DNA of 64,000 nt, from the NCBI GenBank assembly GCA_022410635.1, contig JAJVDF010000169.1, positions 26,705-90,704 of the forward strand, read 5' to 3'. The DNA is from Tretioscincus oriximinensis. Taxonomy: Eukaryota > Chordata > Lepidosauria > Squamata > Gymnophthalmidae. Positions 30,915-42,329 of the stretch are shown piece by piece. The notes below the pieces were generated by a model, which did no database searches, was not told the origin of the DNA, and saw only the letters and a list, made by a program, of their open reading frames with translations. Within the stretch, counting starts at the first letter, position 1; each line of letters starts with the position of its first letter. Made by a program: the position numbers and the translations under genes.

Positions 30915-31104
30915 TAGGCTGACCAGATGTCCCCTTTTGGGGGCATAGAAACCCGGTTTTGGAGTGCCTCATGGTTTTTGCTGAGGATTTTTATTTTCAA
31001 AAAAATGTCTTTTTTAAAAAAAAAATTCCCTCAGGAATAAATGGGAGGCACCCAAAACCGGGTTTTCAGCCCTCCCCAAGGGGGGGGGTCATCTATTCAG
31101 CCTA
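30915..31104. mobile_element. hAT-like foldback element, copy C (190 bp)
   Basis: TAGGCTGACCAGATG at the left and ATCTATTCAGCCTA at the right, with the flank TTTGACAA duplicated exactly (30907-30914 and 31105-31112). The whole element is an imperfect palindrome: AAACCCGGTTTTGGAGTGCC on the left arm pairs with GGCACCCAAAACCGGGTTT on the right. It shares ends with copies A, B, D and E. Confidence 0.9.
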
Positions 31105-31125
31105 TTTGACAATGACCCATTTAAT

Positions 31126-31245
31126 GAGAGCCCATCTGATATGGTGGTTAGAATGTCTGAAGTCAGTTGAGTCACCTTGGATTAGTCACAGTTCTTTAGC
31201 GCTCTCTCAGTCCAACCAACTTCAGAAGGTGCCTGTTATGAATAG
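31126..31245 (+). mobile_element. tRNA-derived SINE fragment
   Basis: GAGAGCCCATCTGATATGGT, GGTTAGAATGTCTGAAG and then directly TTGAGTCACCTTGGATTAGT and GCTCTCTCAGTCCAACC. The head and body of the SINE are present, with an internal deletion removing the B box. Confidence 0.65.
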
Positions 31246-33380
31246 AAGAATAGAACCCAGAACAAGGCAAATAGATGGAGAGGAAGGCATTTTCTACCCT
31301 ATGGATAAAGCAGAATTCCTGGTTTTGAATGAAAAGATAAGGGCACTGAAGATGAGGGAAGGACCCATAATCAATTTCTTGCCTTTGAAACCACAAGGGA
31401 GGAAGGGTGCATTCAGATGTCTGTTTTTTGTAGCAAAATATTTAAATGCAGATTCTTGCTAAAAAGAAATTACACTTTGTTCACACCCAGGAAGAAAAAC
31501 CTTCTCTTCTTCGTGAATGTGCCTACAGTTCCCATGAAGCCCTGGGACAATTGCTTATAATTGGCTGATGTGTTTTTCTTCTGCTAGGATGCCCCCCCCC
31601 CCCCATGAATCACAGAAGAGATTCAGGTTAGGAGTGATGAGTTAAGAAAAAGTCAACACCCTCCTTGAGAAGTGGACCCTTTTGCACTTACTTGGCATGA
31701 AGCACTTTGCTTGGTCTAGATGAGCTACAGTCCCATACATTTTCATGCAGAAAGTTAATACACTTTAGAAGTGACTTAAGTCTCTGTACACCCAAAATGA
31801 AGCAGCTCTCCCTGTTAACATGAAAAGAATTCCTGTGCTGGGATTCTCCCACATCTGTGTCAATCCCAAGTAGGCAGGGCCACTGCTCTCTTCTGGATTC
31901 AAAGGCTTGCCAGCTCTCTGCAAAGAGCGAACAGCATTATCCAGCAGAGGATTTGTAAATAATATGGAGGCAGCTGCAAAGTCAAGCATACATTCTTCTC
32001 ACAGCTGGTCCCGTGAGCTTATTAATGTACCTGCATGCGAACACATCGTTAATATGCACGTATAGAGCAAATTCATGTTCTCTATCAGTAACGCATTTTA
32101 GGAATCTGTTAAAACATTGCTAACACGCTATAACATTACTTCCACGCAGACACTGTAGAATAGTGAGCTCCTTAAAACGCATTATTGATCCTGTGTAAAC
32201 AGAGGCTGTGTGCACATGACAACTTAAAGAACCGCTACAATACTATAATCTGGAATACAGCAAGCACGTGTCCGTGCACACCAAACATGGATATTCCGTG
32301 ACCAATGCCCCAGTTCCATAATATCGCTCACTGCAGTCCAAGATTATTTTTTTTACTCACAACAGCTAATAGAAACAATTGCCGCATTCTCGGTTGTTTT
32401 AACATTTCGTGTCTGATTTGTTGCAAGAGTATGGGGGTTCTCCGGAATGATGCCAGAATATCTGAACAATAGTTTATTCTGCGATAAACGGCATTTATTT
32501 CTGGTCTACTACTAAAAAGTGCTTAGCGTGTGTGCCTGAGACTTCCTGATTGCGCTTTGAATGAGGTAGAAAAACATCGTGTGCCAGAGTTACACGCAGC
32601 CATAGTTACAGACTTTAACCAGCATAAGAGTTACATAAAGTTTCACTCTGTGCATATTTCTGAAATGGTATTTATTTTTTAACAAAGTTTCCTTCATCTA
32701 TGTAGCTCTGAAATTTTTAGTGAATATCAGTAGGACATCATGATTCATGTGCACTGTTGAGTTGAAGGACCTTGACAGTTCGATGAAATGTCTGGTTTCT
32801 ATTCAAATCATTGCACATCATAAATTGCAGGGCTAAAAGATTCTTGTTGTTCCAGCTGCTATTAATTGGATGCAAGCAGCTAATTGCATTTTAAAATTGC
32901 ATCTAAATTTAGCAGCCTCTCTGCAAAAGAGACATAGTTTTGTAAATTTGTTGTCATGTCAGGCTGGTAAGTTCTACACCCCTTCTACCGCCTCCTTAGT
33001 TTATTATTCCGTTAGAAAATTAGAATTGTAGGAATCTATTTTTAAATCTAAGGTTACATTAAAAATGTTCACAGAACATTGCTTTGCAGAAAACCCGTAA
33101 AACATTGGTTTGGACTAAAAAAGTCCAAACTTTTAACGCCTAAAGATGAATCATTAAATCTCATCTGTCTCACCTGTAAAAGGGAAGGGCTTTCATTGGG
33201 CACTGGGAATTAGATAATTTCTCCCGGAACAGCATGGGAGACAATTGGATTTCTCCTGCAACATTCAATGGTGGGCCGAGACGTTGTCAGCATATAATTT
33301 TATCGTCACCCCGGGCACCTCAGAAGANCATGACACTCACCAGTAGGTGTACCATACTACCAGAAATGGAGACACAATAT
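31246..33380. other. 2.1 kb of mostly unique sequence
   Basis: I see no transposon with readable ends. A poly-C run lies at 31590-31604. The stretch 32840-33020 (AGCTGCTATTAATTGGATGC, AGCTAATTGCATTTTAAAAT) has homeodomain-like TAATTG cores and the look of a conserved non-coding element. That is only an impression. One N near 33327. Confidence 0.4.
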
Positions 33381-33896
33381 CTGAGGCCCCATCCACAGGT
33401 GGTTTTTCTACCTCTATGGTAGTTACCTCATGCAGAATCTACCTCAAGTTCTCGTATAGATTCAGTAATCCCCTCTGTTAAACCCTATTGCTGTGGGTTT
33501 TACAGATAGTAGAGTTGTACTGATTTCAGAGCGTGCTCTTGCATGTCTCCATTAAAAAGCCTGTCTGACATTTGCACGTGACAGCAGGGAAGATGGGAAT
33601 TGATAGTTCTAACATACAAGAGGAGAGAAGAGCAGCCAATCAGGAGTTCTTGGAGATGCAGAACATACTCTATGATTACTGCAATAACACAGGCTAAGAG
33701 AAAGAATCATAGAATTATAGGGTTGGAAGGGACCTTCAGGGTAATTGGATCCAACCCCCCGCTCAATGCAGGATTCATTAAACCATCCCAGACAGATGAC
33801 TGTCCAGTCCCAGGTGCATGAGCAGAGACATGATTGGGTAATTCCAGATTTTAAATAAAGACTGGATTTAACCTTTTTGTCTGGATGGGGCCTCAG
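33381..33896. mobile_element. non-autonomous DNA transposon with 15-bp TIRs
   Basis: CTGAGGCCCCATCCA at 33381-33395 is the exact reverse complement of 33882-33896. The interior is non-coding and contains a CR1 tail (33707-33812). No clear target duplication is visible, so the superfamily is open. Confidence 0.65.
33707..33812 (-). mobile_element. CR1 LINE 3' end, antisense
   Basis: AATCATAGAATTATAGGGTT, GGAAGGGACCTTCAGG, TCCAACCCCCCGCTCAATGC and AGGATTCATTAAACCATCCC are the antisense CR1 3' terminus with octamer tail. It lies within the DNA element above. Confidence 0.9.
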
Positions 33897-34519
33897 ACTC
33901 TTCTCCCAAGCACCGGCAGTGGTAAATGGAATCACGTCATTGCTTCAACTTTATTCAGTGAAAAACACAAATGGATACTTAGAGCATGGAAGAACCACAA
34001 CTTCATAAAAATAAGAATAAAAATGAAACTATATGAGTCAGAATCACTTCTCCTGGTCTTACTCAATGAGAGTAGGCAGAAATAGTGCATGCGTAATAGC
34101 AAGGTTTGTTTGATCCCCTCCACCCCGTTTAATTCAGTTCTTCAAGACTGAAAATGAATTAAAAGTACATGTCAGAACACAGATTCTGACTGTACATATT
34201 TTGTCACAAATGAGCTCTAACTGCATTCAGTTACAACAGATTTCAAATTGTAAAACCTGCACTTTGCCATCATCAACTGCCACTGGACCACTGCTGGTCT
34301 GGGTTGCTGACATGTAACTGCCTCAGTGGCAAAGACAGGCCATGGGTGGCAGAATGAATTCCAACAGGACCTAGAGTCCAGTGTGTGTGTGAGTCCCATT
34401 CCCCATTTTCCCCCATCCCCTCTTCTCTGCAAGGCAGAAGACGGTTGGAGCAGGCAGCAGCACAAATGCAAATGTGCTTCTCACAGCACCTTCCACCTTC
34501 TGCCAGTTCCCACACACAT
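33897..34519. other. unassigned interval
   Basis: No gene or repeat recognised. Confidence 0.35.
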
Positions 34520-34722
34520 TAGGCTGACCAGATGACCCCTTTTGGGGGAGGTTGAAAACCTGGTTTTGGGGTGCCTCCCACTTTTTTCTGAGGAAAATTT
34601 TCTCAAAAAAAGTTTTTTTAAAAAAAATGTTTTTTATTTTTTTTTCCTCAGAAAAAACTGGGAGGCACCTCAAAAATGGGTTTTCAAACCACCACCCCCA
34701 AAGGGGTTATCTGGTCAGCCTA
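34520..34722. mobile_element. hAT-like foldback element, copy D (203 bp)
   Basis: TAGGCTGACCAGATGACCCC ... GGGGTTATCTGGTCAGCCTA, an imperfect whole-length palindrome around an A/T-rich centre. CACACAT is duplicated at 34513-34519 and 34723-34729. It is closely similar to copies C and E. Confidence 0.9.
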
Positions 34723-34880
34723 CACACATGTGTGTGTGTCGTGTATGTGTTTCAGAGCAGTTGGCACCAGTCTGTGGCCAGGGCAAATCACATGTCTCTT
34801 CCCTCCATCTCTTGATTCCCTCCACTGCCTTCCCTCAACACTTATTTCTATTTCCCTCTCTGTATGTTCCATTTAGCCTA
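34723..34880. other. short unassigned interval
   Basis: Between element D and a CR1 end; nothing recognised. Confidence 0.3.
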
Positions 34881-35350
34881 GCATTCTGTCTCATATAGTG
34901 GCCCACCAATTGCACCTCGGCAGTCTCAAGCAGAAGAAGGCAAACCCCTCACCTGTTCTCAACTCCCTGCAAATGGTAGTTGAGAAATACTACTTATTGC
35001 TTCATCAAGGCAACATCAAGAAATCCATTCCAGTAGATATTTATACCCTTGGCTTCCGTGAACTACCATTACCTCTTCTGGAAGTGCGCTCTATAGACCA
35101 ATGACCCTCTGGGTGAAAAAAAACTTTTCTTAATCTATCCTAACTCTTCTGCCCACCAGTTTCAAGCAATGCCTCCTGATCCTAAAGTTGTGTAATAAGA
35201 GAAAATAATTCTCTACCATAATATTTTCTCTATTCACCTCATCCATCCCATGTAGGATTTTTCACACTTCAATCAGAACATCTCTTAAACATTTTCTTTC
35301 AAGTCTGAAGAAATCTACACATTGTAGGCTGATTTCATAAGGGAGGTTCT
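34881..35350 (-). pseudogene. CR1-type LINE 3' end, antisense
   Basis: On the minus strand, across frameshifts: DLKENVLRDVLIEV, HGMDEVNRENIMVENYFLLL, RRHCLKLVGRRVRID and FFFTQRVIGL, the CR1 carboxy end. Left of these lies the family 3' UTR (GGCCCACCAATTGCACCTCG, TTGCAAATGG... on the plus strand). It is close to the copies at 1.2, 37.5 and 38.9 kb. Confidence 0.8.
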
Positions 35351-36960
35351 TTAGCTGTTTTTGTATCTTCTGCAGTTCCCCAGAAGGTAACCAGATCTTA
35401 AGAGAATAAGCGTGCTGCAATTATATCAATAAATATTCATCTAACTGACTGAGTGCATATTAAAAAACAAAAAGTCACAATTTACCATTTACTTGCTTTT
35501 CTAAAAGAGAGAATTGTATTAGATTTTTCAAGTAAATATAAAGTAAACACATATAGAATTCTGTATAATCCAAAAATCAATGTTGTGTTTCCAATTTATT
35601 TCTTTGCAAGTCGTGCTGCTTAATTGTGGAAAGAAGAAAATCTTCTAATTTCCTTCTTTGTGCTTCTTTATAAGAATGTAAATCAATATCAAACAGCTTT
35701 ATATTCATCCCTCCTTCTTTTCTATACTTCAGATTTGTTCTTTGTTCTAAATAAACAGCATGTTAAATACCGTCTAATGTAGATGCCTAGCTTACTCTCC
35801 ATCCCAGCCAATCCATGAGACTCCTGGGGATTTGCATTCATGTGCAACTGCTTCTGACTGTCCTCTGACAAATCTACATAAGTGACTTTCAAAGAGATGT
35901 GCAAAGTTTGGTTTATGTTCCAAAATTCATTTGAACAGTTTGAATTCATAATGCTGACACCGAAACATGCAGTGCTTTGCATGTTTGAAATTAAATTGAA
36001 CCAAACCAGTCTCTGCTCCTGAACATGAATTATTCAATCAGCCAGTCCATGTTTGCCGTGGTTTTGCCCTTGAAAGAGGGAGAGATTTTTATTTCCAAAA
36101 ACATTTGAACTTGAACAACCAGTGTTTTCATTAAAGGTTTACTACTGAACAGGGCAAACAGCAGCATGGCTTAACTGTAAACTGTAAACAGATTTCATTT
36201 GTGCACATTTCTAAATTTACATTTAATCCTCCTTAGTCAGTTCTTGGGCTACATCCAAATAGGGTCAATAATACACTTTCAAGTTGAATTCGTGTTGAAT
36301 TTGCCTCACCAAGTTGCATAAACACGGATTTTGAGATATTGGTTTACTGGGAAAAACAATTGTCAAAGCACCACATAGGGTTATTGTGGAAAAGCTGTGA
36401 TATCTTGATAATAGCATCAAAATGGCATCAACTTAGGGCCTATGCTCATGAGAAATGAATGCCTGGATGGTAGCGTCATCCAGGCGAGCCAGGCACATGT
36501 GCTCACGGGTTGTCAGCGATCAACTTGCTATAACCCTCCTTTATTCCGTGACTTTTGAAGTGGATATATTCCAGATTTTGTGGCTCAGTACCACAAATCT
36601 GCTCCCCAAAGTTGCCATTTGCTGTTGCGGCAAGATCTTGGCTGACGTAATGTGAGATCATGCTCCCAGCAGCGAATCAGGAAGGCGTTGCACAGGAGCG
36701 TGACAGCATCCAGCTCACTGCCATCGTGGTGACACATTTCTTGTGAGTATGGTGATACCACCGCCTCACAATAACCGAGGTAGGTATGTCCTGTGGAAGT
36801 GATGGCTTACACCCAGGATATCTTAGTCATCCTTTATGTCCATGGTGGATTTTAGCCATGATCGCACACATAATATTCACTCGTTCACAATCTTGAAGAA
36901 CAGAAGTGAAAACCAGAAAAACAAGTTCTCAGTCCTGTTCAGTACTACGGTAAGAACTGT
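35351..36960. other. unassigned interval
   Basis: About 1.6 kb. Nothing coding is recognised. 36425-36900 is less AT-rich than the rest and may be a diverged DNA element (it starts GGGCCTATGCTCATGAGAAA), but I find no matching end. Confidence 0.35.
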
Positions 36961-37155
36961 TTAATAGCACACGTATGACTACAGCTTTACAGTGATTCCA
37001 ACAATATCTTTAGCTGATAATTGTTTCATTATATTTTGGTCAATTTTTTTTAGCTGGTTCATCTTTTTCTTCTGTCACTAGTTCTTCAGGGTCCAGGCCA
37101 CCTGTTTTGCTCTTGAGAGTTTTCCTTGATTCCTTGCCTTAAGGCTACAATGCAC
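36961..37155 (-). pseudogene. L1 5' region / ORF1 N-terminus scrap (left part)
   Basis: The minus strand reads KESRKTLKSKTGGLDPEELV, TEEKDEPAKK, a charged segment like the start of squamate L1 ORF1. It appears to continue from 38182-38450 once the intervening insertion is removed. The family call is weak because no conserved domain is included. Confidence 0.35.
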
Positions 37156-37168
37156 AATTCCTTTTCTT
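37156..37168. repeat. possible target duplication (13 bp), left copy
   Basis: AATTCCTTTTCTT, identical to 38169-38181. The pair brackets an L1 3' end, a CR1 end and a solo LTR. The motif is C/T-rich, so chance cannot be excluded. Confidence 0.55.
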
Positions 37169-37497
37169 TCTTTTTTATTTTTAACTTTATTACTTTTTTA
37201 ACAACACACACAACAAAACCAACAATACATTTAAACACATATATAACCAACAAACAAAACCCCACAATAATAGTTATTCATTTCTACATTTTATCTTCCT
37301 TACGCTTATCCCTCTCTTCATCCCTTTCCCCTTCCTTTATATTTCATTTTGATCCTTTACTATATACCCCTATATTTCTTCACTAAATTAATCTGTTAAT
37401 GCAGTTCTACTTTTCTTTCTAAATTCAAATTTTGATTACATCTTAATAATTTCTCCCAGTTCCTTCTTACTATTATAAAGGAACCTTTCCCCTCTTA
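37169..37497 (-). mobile_element. L1 3' UTR, antisense
   Basis: Starts with a poly-T-like stretch (TTTTTTATTTTTAACTTTAT, a poly-A tail read antisense). C/A-rich sequence (ACAACACACACAACAAAACC) and a C/T-rich part (CTCTCTTCATCCCTTTCCCC) follow, the usual composition of squamate L1 3' UTRs read antisense. Confidence 0.5.
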
Positions 37498-38120
37498 CTT
37501 CCAGAATAGGTAGTGGTAGCTAGCATCTTGGATAGCTTTAAGACAGGATTAGACAAGTTCATGGACACCAAGGATATAAATATGTCATGAGTACATGACA
37601 TGTGTAAGTAATACTGTAAATAGGTATTACTGTATTGTACATTCTGGAGGGAAACCTCTTGTTCAAAAAGGTTTTGGAGGGAAACCTCTTATATTCAAAA
37701 GCAGCCAATCTGGGCTGAATGTTTTAGGCAGGAAAAGGGAATGCAGTGATTGGCCGATGACCTGTACAAATATAGCTGCTGTGACAGTAGGCAATCACTG
37801 CAGACTTAACTCAGTTGCTCTCTAGAGCTGAAATAAATCACTTTCAGAGCTTGAAATCCTTGTCTGAGTATTTATTAGCCAGCGAGGGCATCACAAAATA
37901 TCTACTTGGATAGATATCTTAATGTTGCCACTGAAATGGAGCAATAAGCAGTATTCCTGAAATGCCGTTTGCAGGGTATTGAGAACAGTTGAAGATTTTG
38001 CCTTCTTCTGTTCCAGACTGTCCAGGTGCAATTGGTGGGCCTCTGTGTGAGGCAGAATGCTGGACTAGATGGGCTGTGGCCCAATTAAGCAAGGCTCCTC
38101 TTATGTTCTTATGTAATATA
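37498..38120 (+). mobile_element. CR1-type LINE 3' end, interrupted by a solo LTR
   Basis: Left part: AGGTAGTGGTAGCTAGCATC, TTTAAGACAGGATTAGACAA, GTTCATGGACACCAAGG. Right part (from 37896): ATATCTTAATGTTGCCACTG, GAGCAATAAGCAG, GAAATGCCGTTTGCAGGG, GACTGTCCAGGTGCAATTGG, TGCTGGACTAGATGGGC, ending TCTTATGTTCTTATG. The halves join at the LTR target site and are collinear with 38880-39325. Confidence 0.9.
37583..37895 (+). mobile_element. solo LTR (313 bp) inside CR1
   Basis: Begins TGTCATGAGTACATGACATG and ends GAGGGCATCACA, with TG...CA ends. AAATA is duplicated exactly at 37578-37582 and 37896-37900. Near the 3' end GAGCTGAAATAAATCACTTT carries an AATAAA signal, followed by a U5-like GCTTGAAATCCTTGTCTGAG. 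There is no internal coding region, so it is a solo LTR. It is related to the element at 19027. Confidence 0.92.
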
Positions 38121-38168
38121 TATATCTCCACTGCTTCAATAGGTCAAACTGCATTTGCTCTATTACAT

Positions 38169-38450
38169 AATTCCTTTTCTTGCTGTAACCACTTTTAATA
38201 GTTTGCCTCTTTCTTCTTTTTGATTGATTTTCCTGACTTTTTACCATTTCAAACAACTCACTATTTTGTTAAGGTTTTGGTGCTTTACTTGTAAACTTCC
38301 AAAACGAGTCTTTTTCTTTGTAGACTTTTTCTGCCTTTCTAACTTTTCCTTTGTTATTGCAGAGGATAATTGAGAAGAATTCTCTCTGAGCGGGATTTCT
38401 CCAAAGAGCAGCAGTTGCAACATCATGAAGCAACTACCAGTAATTGGTAG
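38169..38450 (-). pseudogene. L1 5' region / ORF1 N-terminus scrap (right part)
   Basis: On the minus strand a lysine/arginine-rich reading (VKSQENQSKRRKRQTIKSGY) follows TTTGGAGAAATCCCGCTCAG at the upstream side. Its position fits the upstream half of the interrupted copy at 36961-37155. Domain evidence is lacking. Confidence 0.35.
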
Positions 38451-38879
38451 TTGACACGAAAGAAATCCAGATTTTTTTTTCCTATTCTGTTTATTATTTC
38501 TTCAAGAAAATTGCATTATAGTGTAATGGCTTTGGTGAAATAGTGGTCTTCCAGGCACCTATATTGTGAAGCTTCTAGTGCCTGATACAAATGTATCTCT
38601 TCATCCACGCTTTTGACTCCTAGCTCCCCTCTACATTTGCCCTTCCAAGGGGGGCATGACTTTTTTTAATGCTTTACTAATGTGTTTCATGTTGCCTTTA
38701 ATTTTCTGTTACTCACCCTGGCCTCTTTGGTGAAGGCTGAGATATAAATTCCTGCAAAATAACAACACAAGTGTCTACAGTAACACCTTTTTGTATGCCA
38801 GTTAGCAGGTGACCTATCTCTCCTTCTCTGGACCCCACCTTCCTCCAGGTCCCATGGGATATACAGCCATTATTAGAAG
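38451..38879. other. unassigned interval
   Basis: Nothing recognised beyond short T-rich runs. Confidence 0.3.
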
Positions 38880-39325
38880 GTTGTCTTTCTTGTGTTTCTC
38901 TATCACACACACAAGGACCAGAGGGCACTCCCTAAAACTGTTGGGTAGAAAAGTGAGAACAGACAAGGGAAAGTATTTTTTCACCCAGAGGGTCATCGGC
39001 CTGTGGAATTTACTTCCTAAAGAGGTGGTGGTAGCTAACAGCTTGAATAGTTTCAAGACAGGACTAAACATGTTTATGGACAACAAGGGTATAGATGGAT
39101 ACTAGGATGGATGTCTGGATGTTGCCTCCTGGATGGAGCAACAGGCAGGACTCCTGAAATACCATTTGCAGGGAGTCATAAACAGGAGCATATTTTGCTT
39201 TCTTCTGTCCAGACTGCCCAGGTGCATCTGGTGGGCCTCTGTGTGACACAGAATGCTGGACTTGATGGGCTGTGGCCTGATCCAGTATGGCTCTTCTTAT
39301 GTTCTTATGTTCTTGTCGAAAATGT
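38880..39325 (+). pseudogene. CR1-type LINE 3' end, best preserved copy
   Basis: The frame 38809-39105 ends THTRTRGHSLKLLGRKVRTD, KGKYFFTQRVIGLWNLLPKE, VVVANSLNSFKTGLNMFMDN. This is the CR1 RT carboxy terminus with TRGH..KL, F..RV...WN.LP.EVV.A and SF...L. The 3' UTR follows (GGATGGAGCAACAGGCAGGA, TCCTGAAATACCATTTGCAG, CCCAGGTGCATCTGGTGGGC, TGCTGGACTTGATGGGC) and a TTCTTATG octamer tail. It is the clearest copy of this subfamily in the window. Confidence 0.92.
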
Positions 39326-41633
39326 CAGTATAGGCCAAACTAAGTAGCAAAATATAGCCCAGAATAAGGGTTAGGGAGTCAGGACCTTAGTAATTCACTT
39401 ATAAGAAAAGAAGAATTATGATACCNCTTCCCACTTTCTATTTGCTTATCTATTTCCACAAAAAACTTTTCTGCATTGGAAAATTCTAGCAAGTTAAACA
39501 AAAATTATTTGAACAGGTACCTAGAAACTTCTGAATTGTGTTCAATTCTTTTTCCTACAGTTATAATAAGGGACAATTACTGCAACAGGAAACTAAAATA
39601 AATTTGCCCTGATAATCAGAGTTTATACAGTAGCCCTTCCCTTATGCACATTATAATGAAGTAGGAGTAGACCGTTATGTTTTACCAGATTTCTATATGG
39701 ATATGTTAAAAAACATACAAATTGCTATTCAGTGTTTAAACTGTCAATAGCTTTGCACATTAGAATATACAGCCCTGTTACTGGCATTTGTGAGATCAAT
39801 AAATGCACTCCCCTCTTTAAATAGCTTCTAGTGTGAAAGTGGATTTAAACAAAACAGCCCCATTAAGCTGCCTCGGGGCCCACAGTTGAACTGAATAGTA
39901 AACGCTGCCACTGAATGTAATGGGTTTGGGTTGGTTAAACTGTGAAAACCTTTTAACTCTAGATTTATTTTCCCAAATTAACACTGCAACTAAGGCCATT
40001 CAATTCCCTTTAATAAGGTAAAATACTTCTTGCCCATTTAGTAAAGAAAATGTCACTCTAATACTTTAGAATATTATCCCAAGTTTCAGTAGAAAGGTTT
40101 TTCCAATTAAAATTTTGATACTTTCCCAATTAGAGGCATCTAGATGCTATTAAAATGAAAGGTGATTATTTTAAGATCAACAAGAGCGGCCTATTAACTC
40201 AAACTTATCTTCAAATCAGATAACATTTGGAAGGCAATGATGGAAACAACAAGGGAAAAATACTATAAAAGTATGAGAAAAGAAAGTGAATTCTTTGGCT
40301 ATGGTCCCACATCATCTTTGAGTTTTTCTCCCAAAAAGCCCATGGAAAATATCCAAAGGCTAAAAGATATAACACTGGAAAATGAATGTCTCAGGCTGGA
40401 AAGTATCTTGTGCATTGCTAGGGAAGAGGGGAGAGCAGGTACAGGAAGAGTGAAGTCATTGTGTTACAGCCAAAATGACATCAAGGCTCTGTCCAGATGA
40501 CCTGTTTAAATCCATAATTTATTTTAAATCCAGAATATCCAGTTGCCCTCACTTTTCTGCGTTACCTCAGAGAGAAGCTGATGAATCTGTGGGGAATTGT
40601 ATTCCCGCTCCATTGCATGCCCAAGAACTCATGCACATAGTCTCATGATTGGTTGCTCTTCCCTCTCCACTCATAGGTCTGAACTGCCTCATATCTTGGA
40701 CGAATTCTTGCCTTTTCCTACCTATTTGAAGCCTGTTCCAACAGCAGCTTTTAACCACTATCAGGAAAACCCAGGGCAATGTGGCTTTTTAATGAATAGA
40801 TTGCTGAAACTTTATGAGCACCTGAGGGAGATTCTCATTGGTGTAACAACCATAGAAGTAGAAGAAACTCATTTGGAGTTGTGTGAATTTGTCTGGCAGT
40901 ACAATGAAAATCCATTACTATAAAGAACAATATTTTGCATAAGAATTTGGAATGCAAGATCTACGAACCAATTTAAGCTGGATATGGCGAAAGATGAGGT
41001 TCCAAGTCTAAGTGCTGATATTTTGAGAGACAGTGAATTAAAGTGCACTGGAATAGGTGGATTTTATTTAGGTGATTGTGGGCAAGAACCATGTAGGAAA
41101 AAAAATGATAGTCCTCATACACAATAAAAGAGTGAGAAAAGCCAAGAGCTAGCCTCAAATTCTTGTAAGATTTACCATGCCCACATTAGAAGGTCCCCAC
41201 TAAAACTGTTCATTGGCTTTTAGATAAGTCCAATAGGAAATTAAACAAAATGGGGTCAAAAAGATCATGGACCTTTTAAGCAAATGGATTGCAGAACATC
41301 TGCAACCTAATGTGAATTCTGCTTGGTGCAAGTTCCATTTCAGTAAAAATCCTTAGAGGGGAGGTACCCTTAAAATAATTTATGCTTCTGGAGCAGTATG
41401 GGGATGTGGAGCTAGGTTGGTAGTGGAGACAAAACTGTTGGCAAAGGAAGAGAGAGCTGAAATTTAGTGCCATTAGCAGCCCTATCCCTCAAGTTCCACA
41501 CTCCCACTACTCTTATCCCAATTCCATGAACACTTAACATAGTTTAAGAGTTTCAAATAGCAGTGAAAACAAAGGAAGGTGTGGTCGGTGCATTCCAAAA
41601 TGAATTTGGATTCAACCCTTGGCTTCCTGATTT
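39326..41633. other. 2.3 kb of mostly unique sequence
   Basis: No readable transposon. Short open frames (for example 40237-40500 and 40597-40923) have no motif that I know. Parts of 39830-40230 (AAGGCCATTCAATTCCCTTT, AATAAGGTAAAATACTTCTT) look like conserved non-coding DNA by composition only. One N near 39426. Confidence 0.4.
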
Positions 41634-41830
41634 CAGAGAAATAGCCATGTTAGTCTTAGTCCAGAAAATCCAGCAAGGGCCGCTTGTAGCACTTAGAAAC
41701 AAACAACAGAAAGGTAGGCAGCATGTGCTTCAGCTGCATCTGAAAAAGTAGTCCTATCTCCGAAAGCTCATGCTGCCTACCTTTCTCTTATTAGTCTCTA
41801 AGTACTACACGACTCCCTTGTTGGACCTTT
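41634..41830. mobile_element. hAT-like foldback element
   Basis: The left arm has CAGAGAAATAGCCATGTTAG, CACTTAGAAAC, AAAGGTAGGCAGCATGTGC. The right arm has CTCATGCTGCCTACCTTTC and TTAGTCTCTAAGTACTACAC. The arms pair as inverted repeats, with CAGCTGCATCTGAAAAAGTA between them. This architecture (TTAGTCT..., ...TTAGTCTCTAAG) is a widespread reptilian non-autonomous hAT family, from memory. The outer right end is diverged. Confidence 0.75.
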
Positions 41831-42329
41831 AAAACGGGTTGAATTAGGTTCACTTAAGGAGTGTGTGATGATGGCCTAAAGCACACTCTATTGCCAGTAG
41901 TATTCGCTCATACGTGTGTGGGTGGGTGAGTGAATACTTTTGGCAATATATTGTATGATCTCAAAAATAGCAGAATGATCTTTGCTCAAATCCTATGGTA
42001 GATATTCAATGTTCCATAAACTGAAATCTATGCCCCAATCCAATGCTGAAGAGGCTTAAGTTGTCCAGTTTTATGGAGAATTGTAATACCTTCTAAAATG
42101 GAACCTGCCATAGACTGCATGTAGATGGCAAGTCCCTGTCTCAAGATATATCCCCATTTGGCTCAATGATTTCTTATTACAAAATGCAGAGTCAAACTGA
42201 AAAAAAATAGATGAAACCAGTAGATTACACAGATATGACTTCAGTAAAGGTTTCTGTCGAATATACAGTGGCATTTAACAGTTTATAGATGTAATAGTTT
42301 ACCTGAAGAATTTTGATAACATTCAGGAT
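41831..42329. other. unassigned interval
   Basis: Nothing recognised. Confidence 0.3.

Noticed and set aside
30915..31104. Tc1/mariner-type (TA target) call for the TAGGCTGACC elements
   Set aside because: TA is seen at both ends, but the flanks also repeat for 7-8 bases beyond it in four copies, which fits hAT better.
40237..40923. Two plus-strand frames (87 and 108 codons) as exons of a host gene
   Set aside because: No homologous family recognised, no paired splice signals that I could defend, and no codon bias evident by eye.
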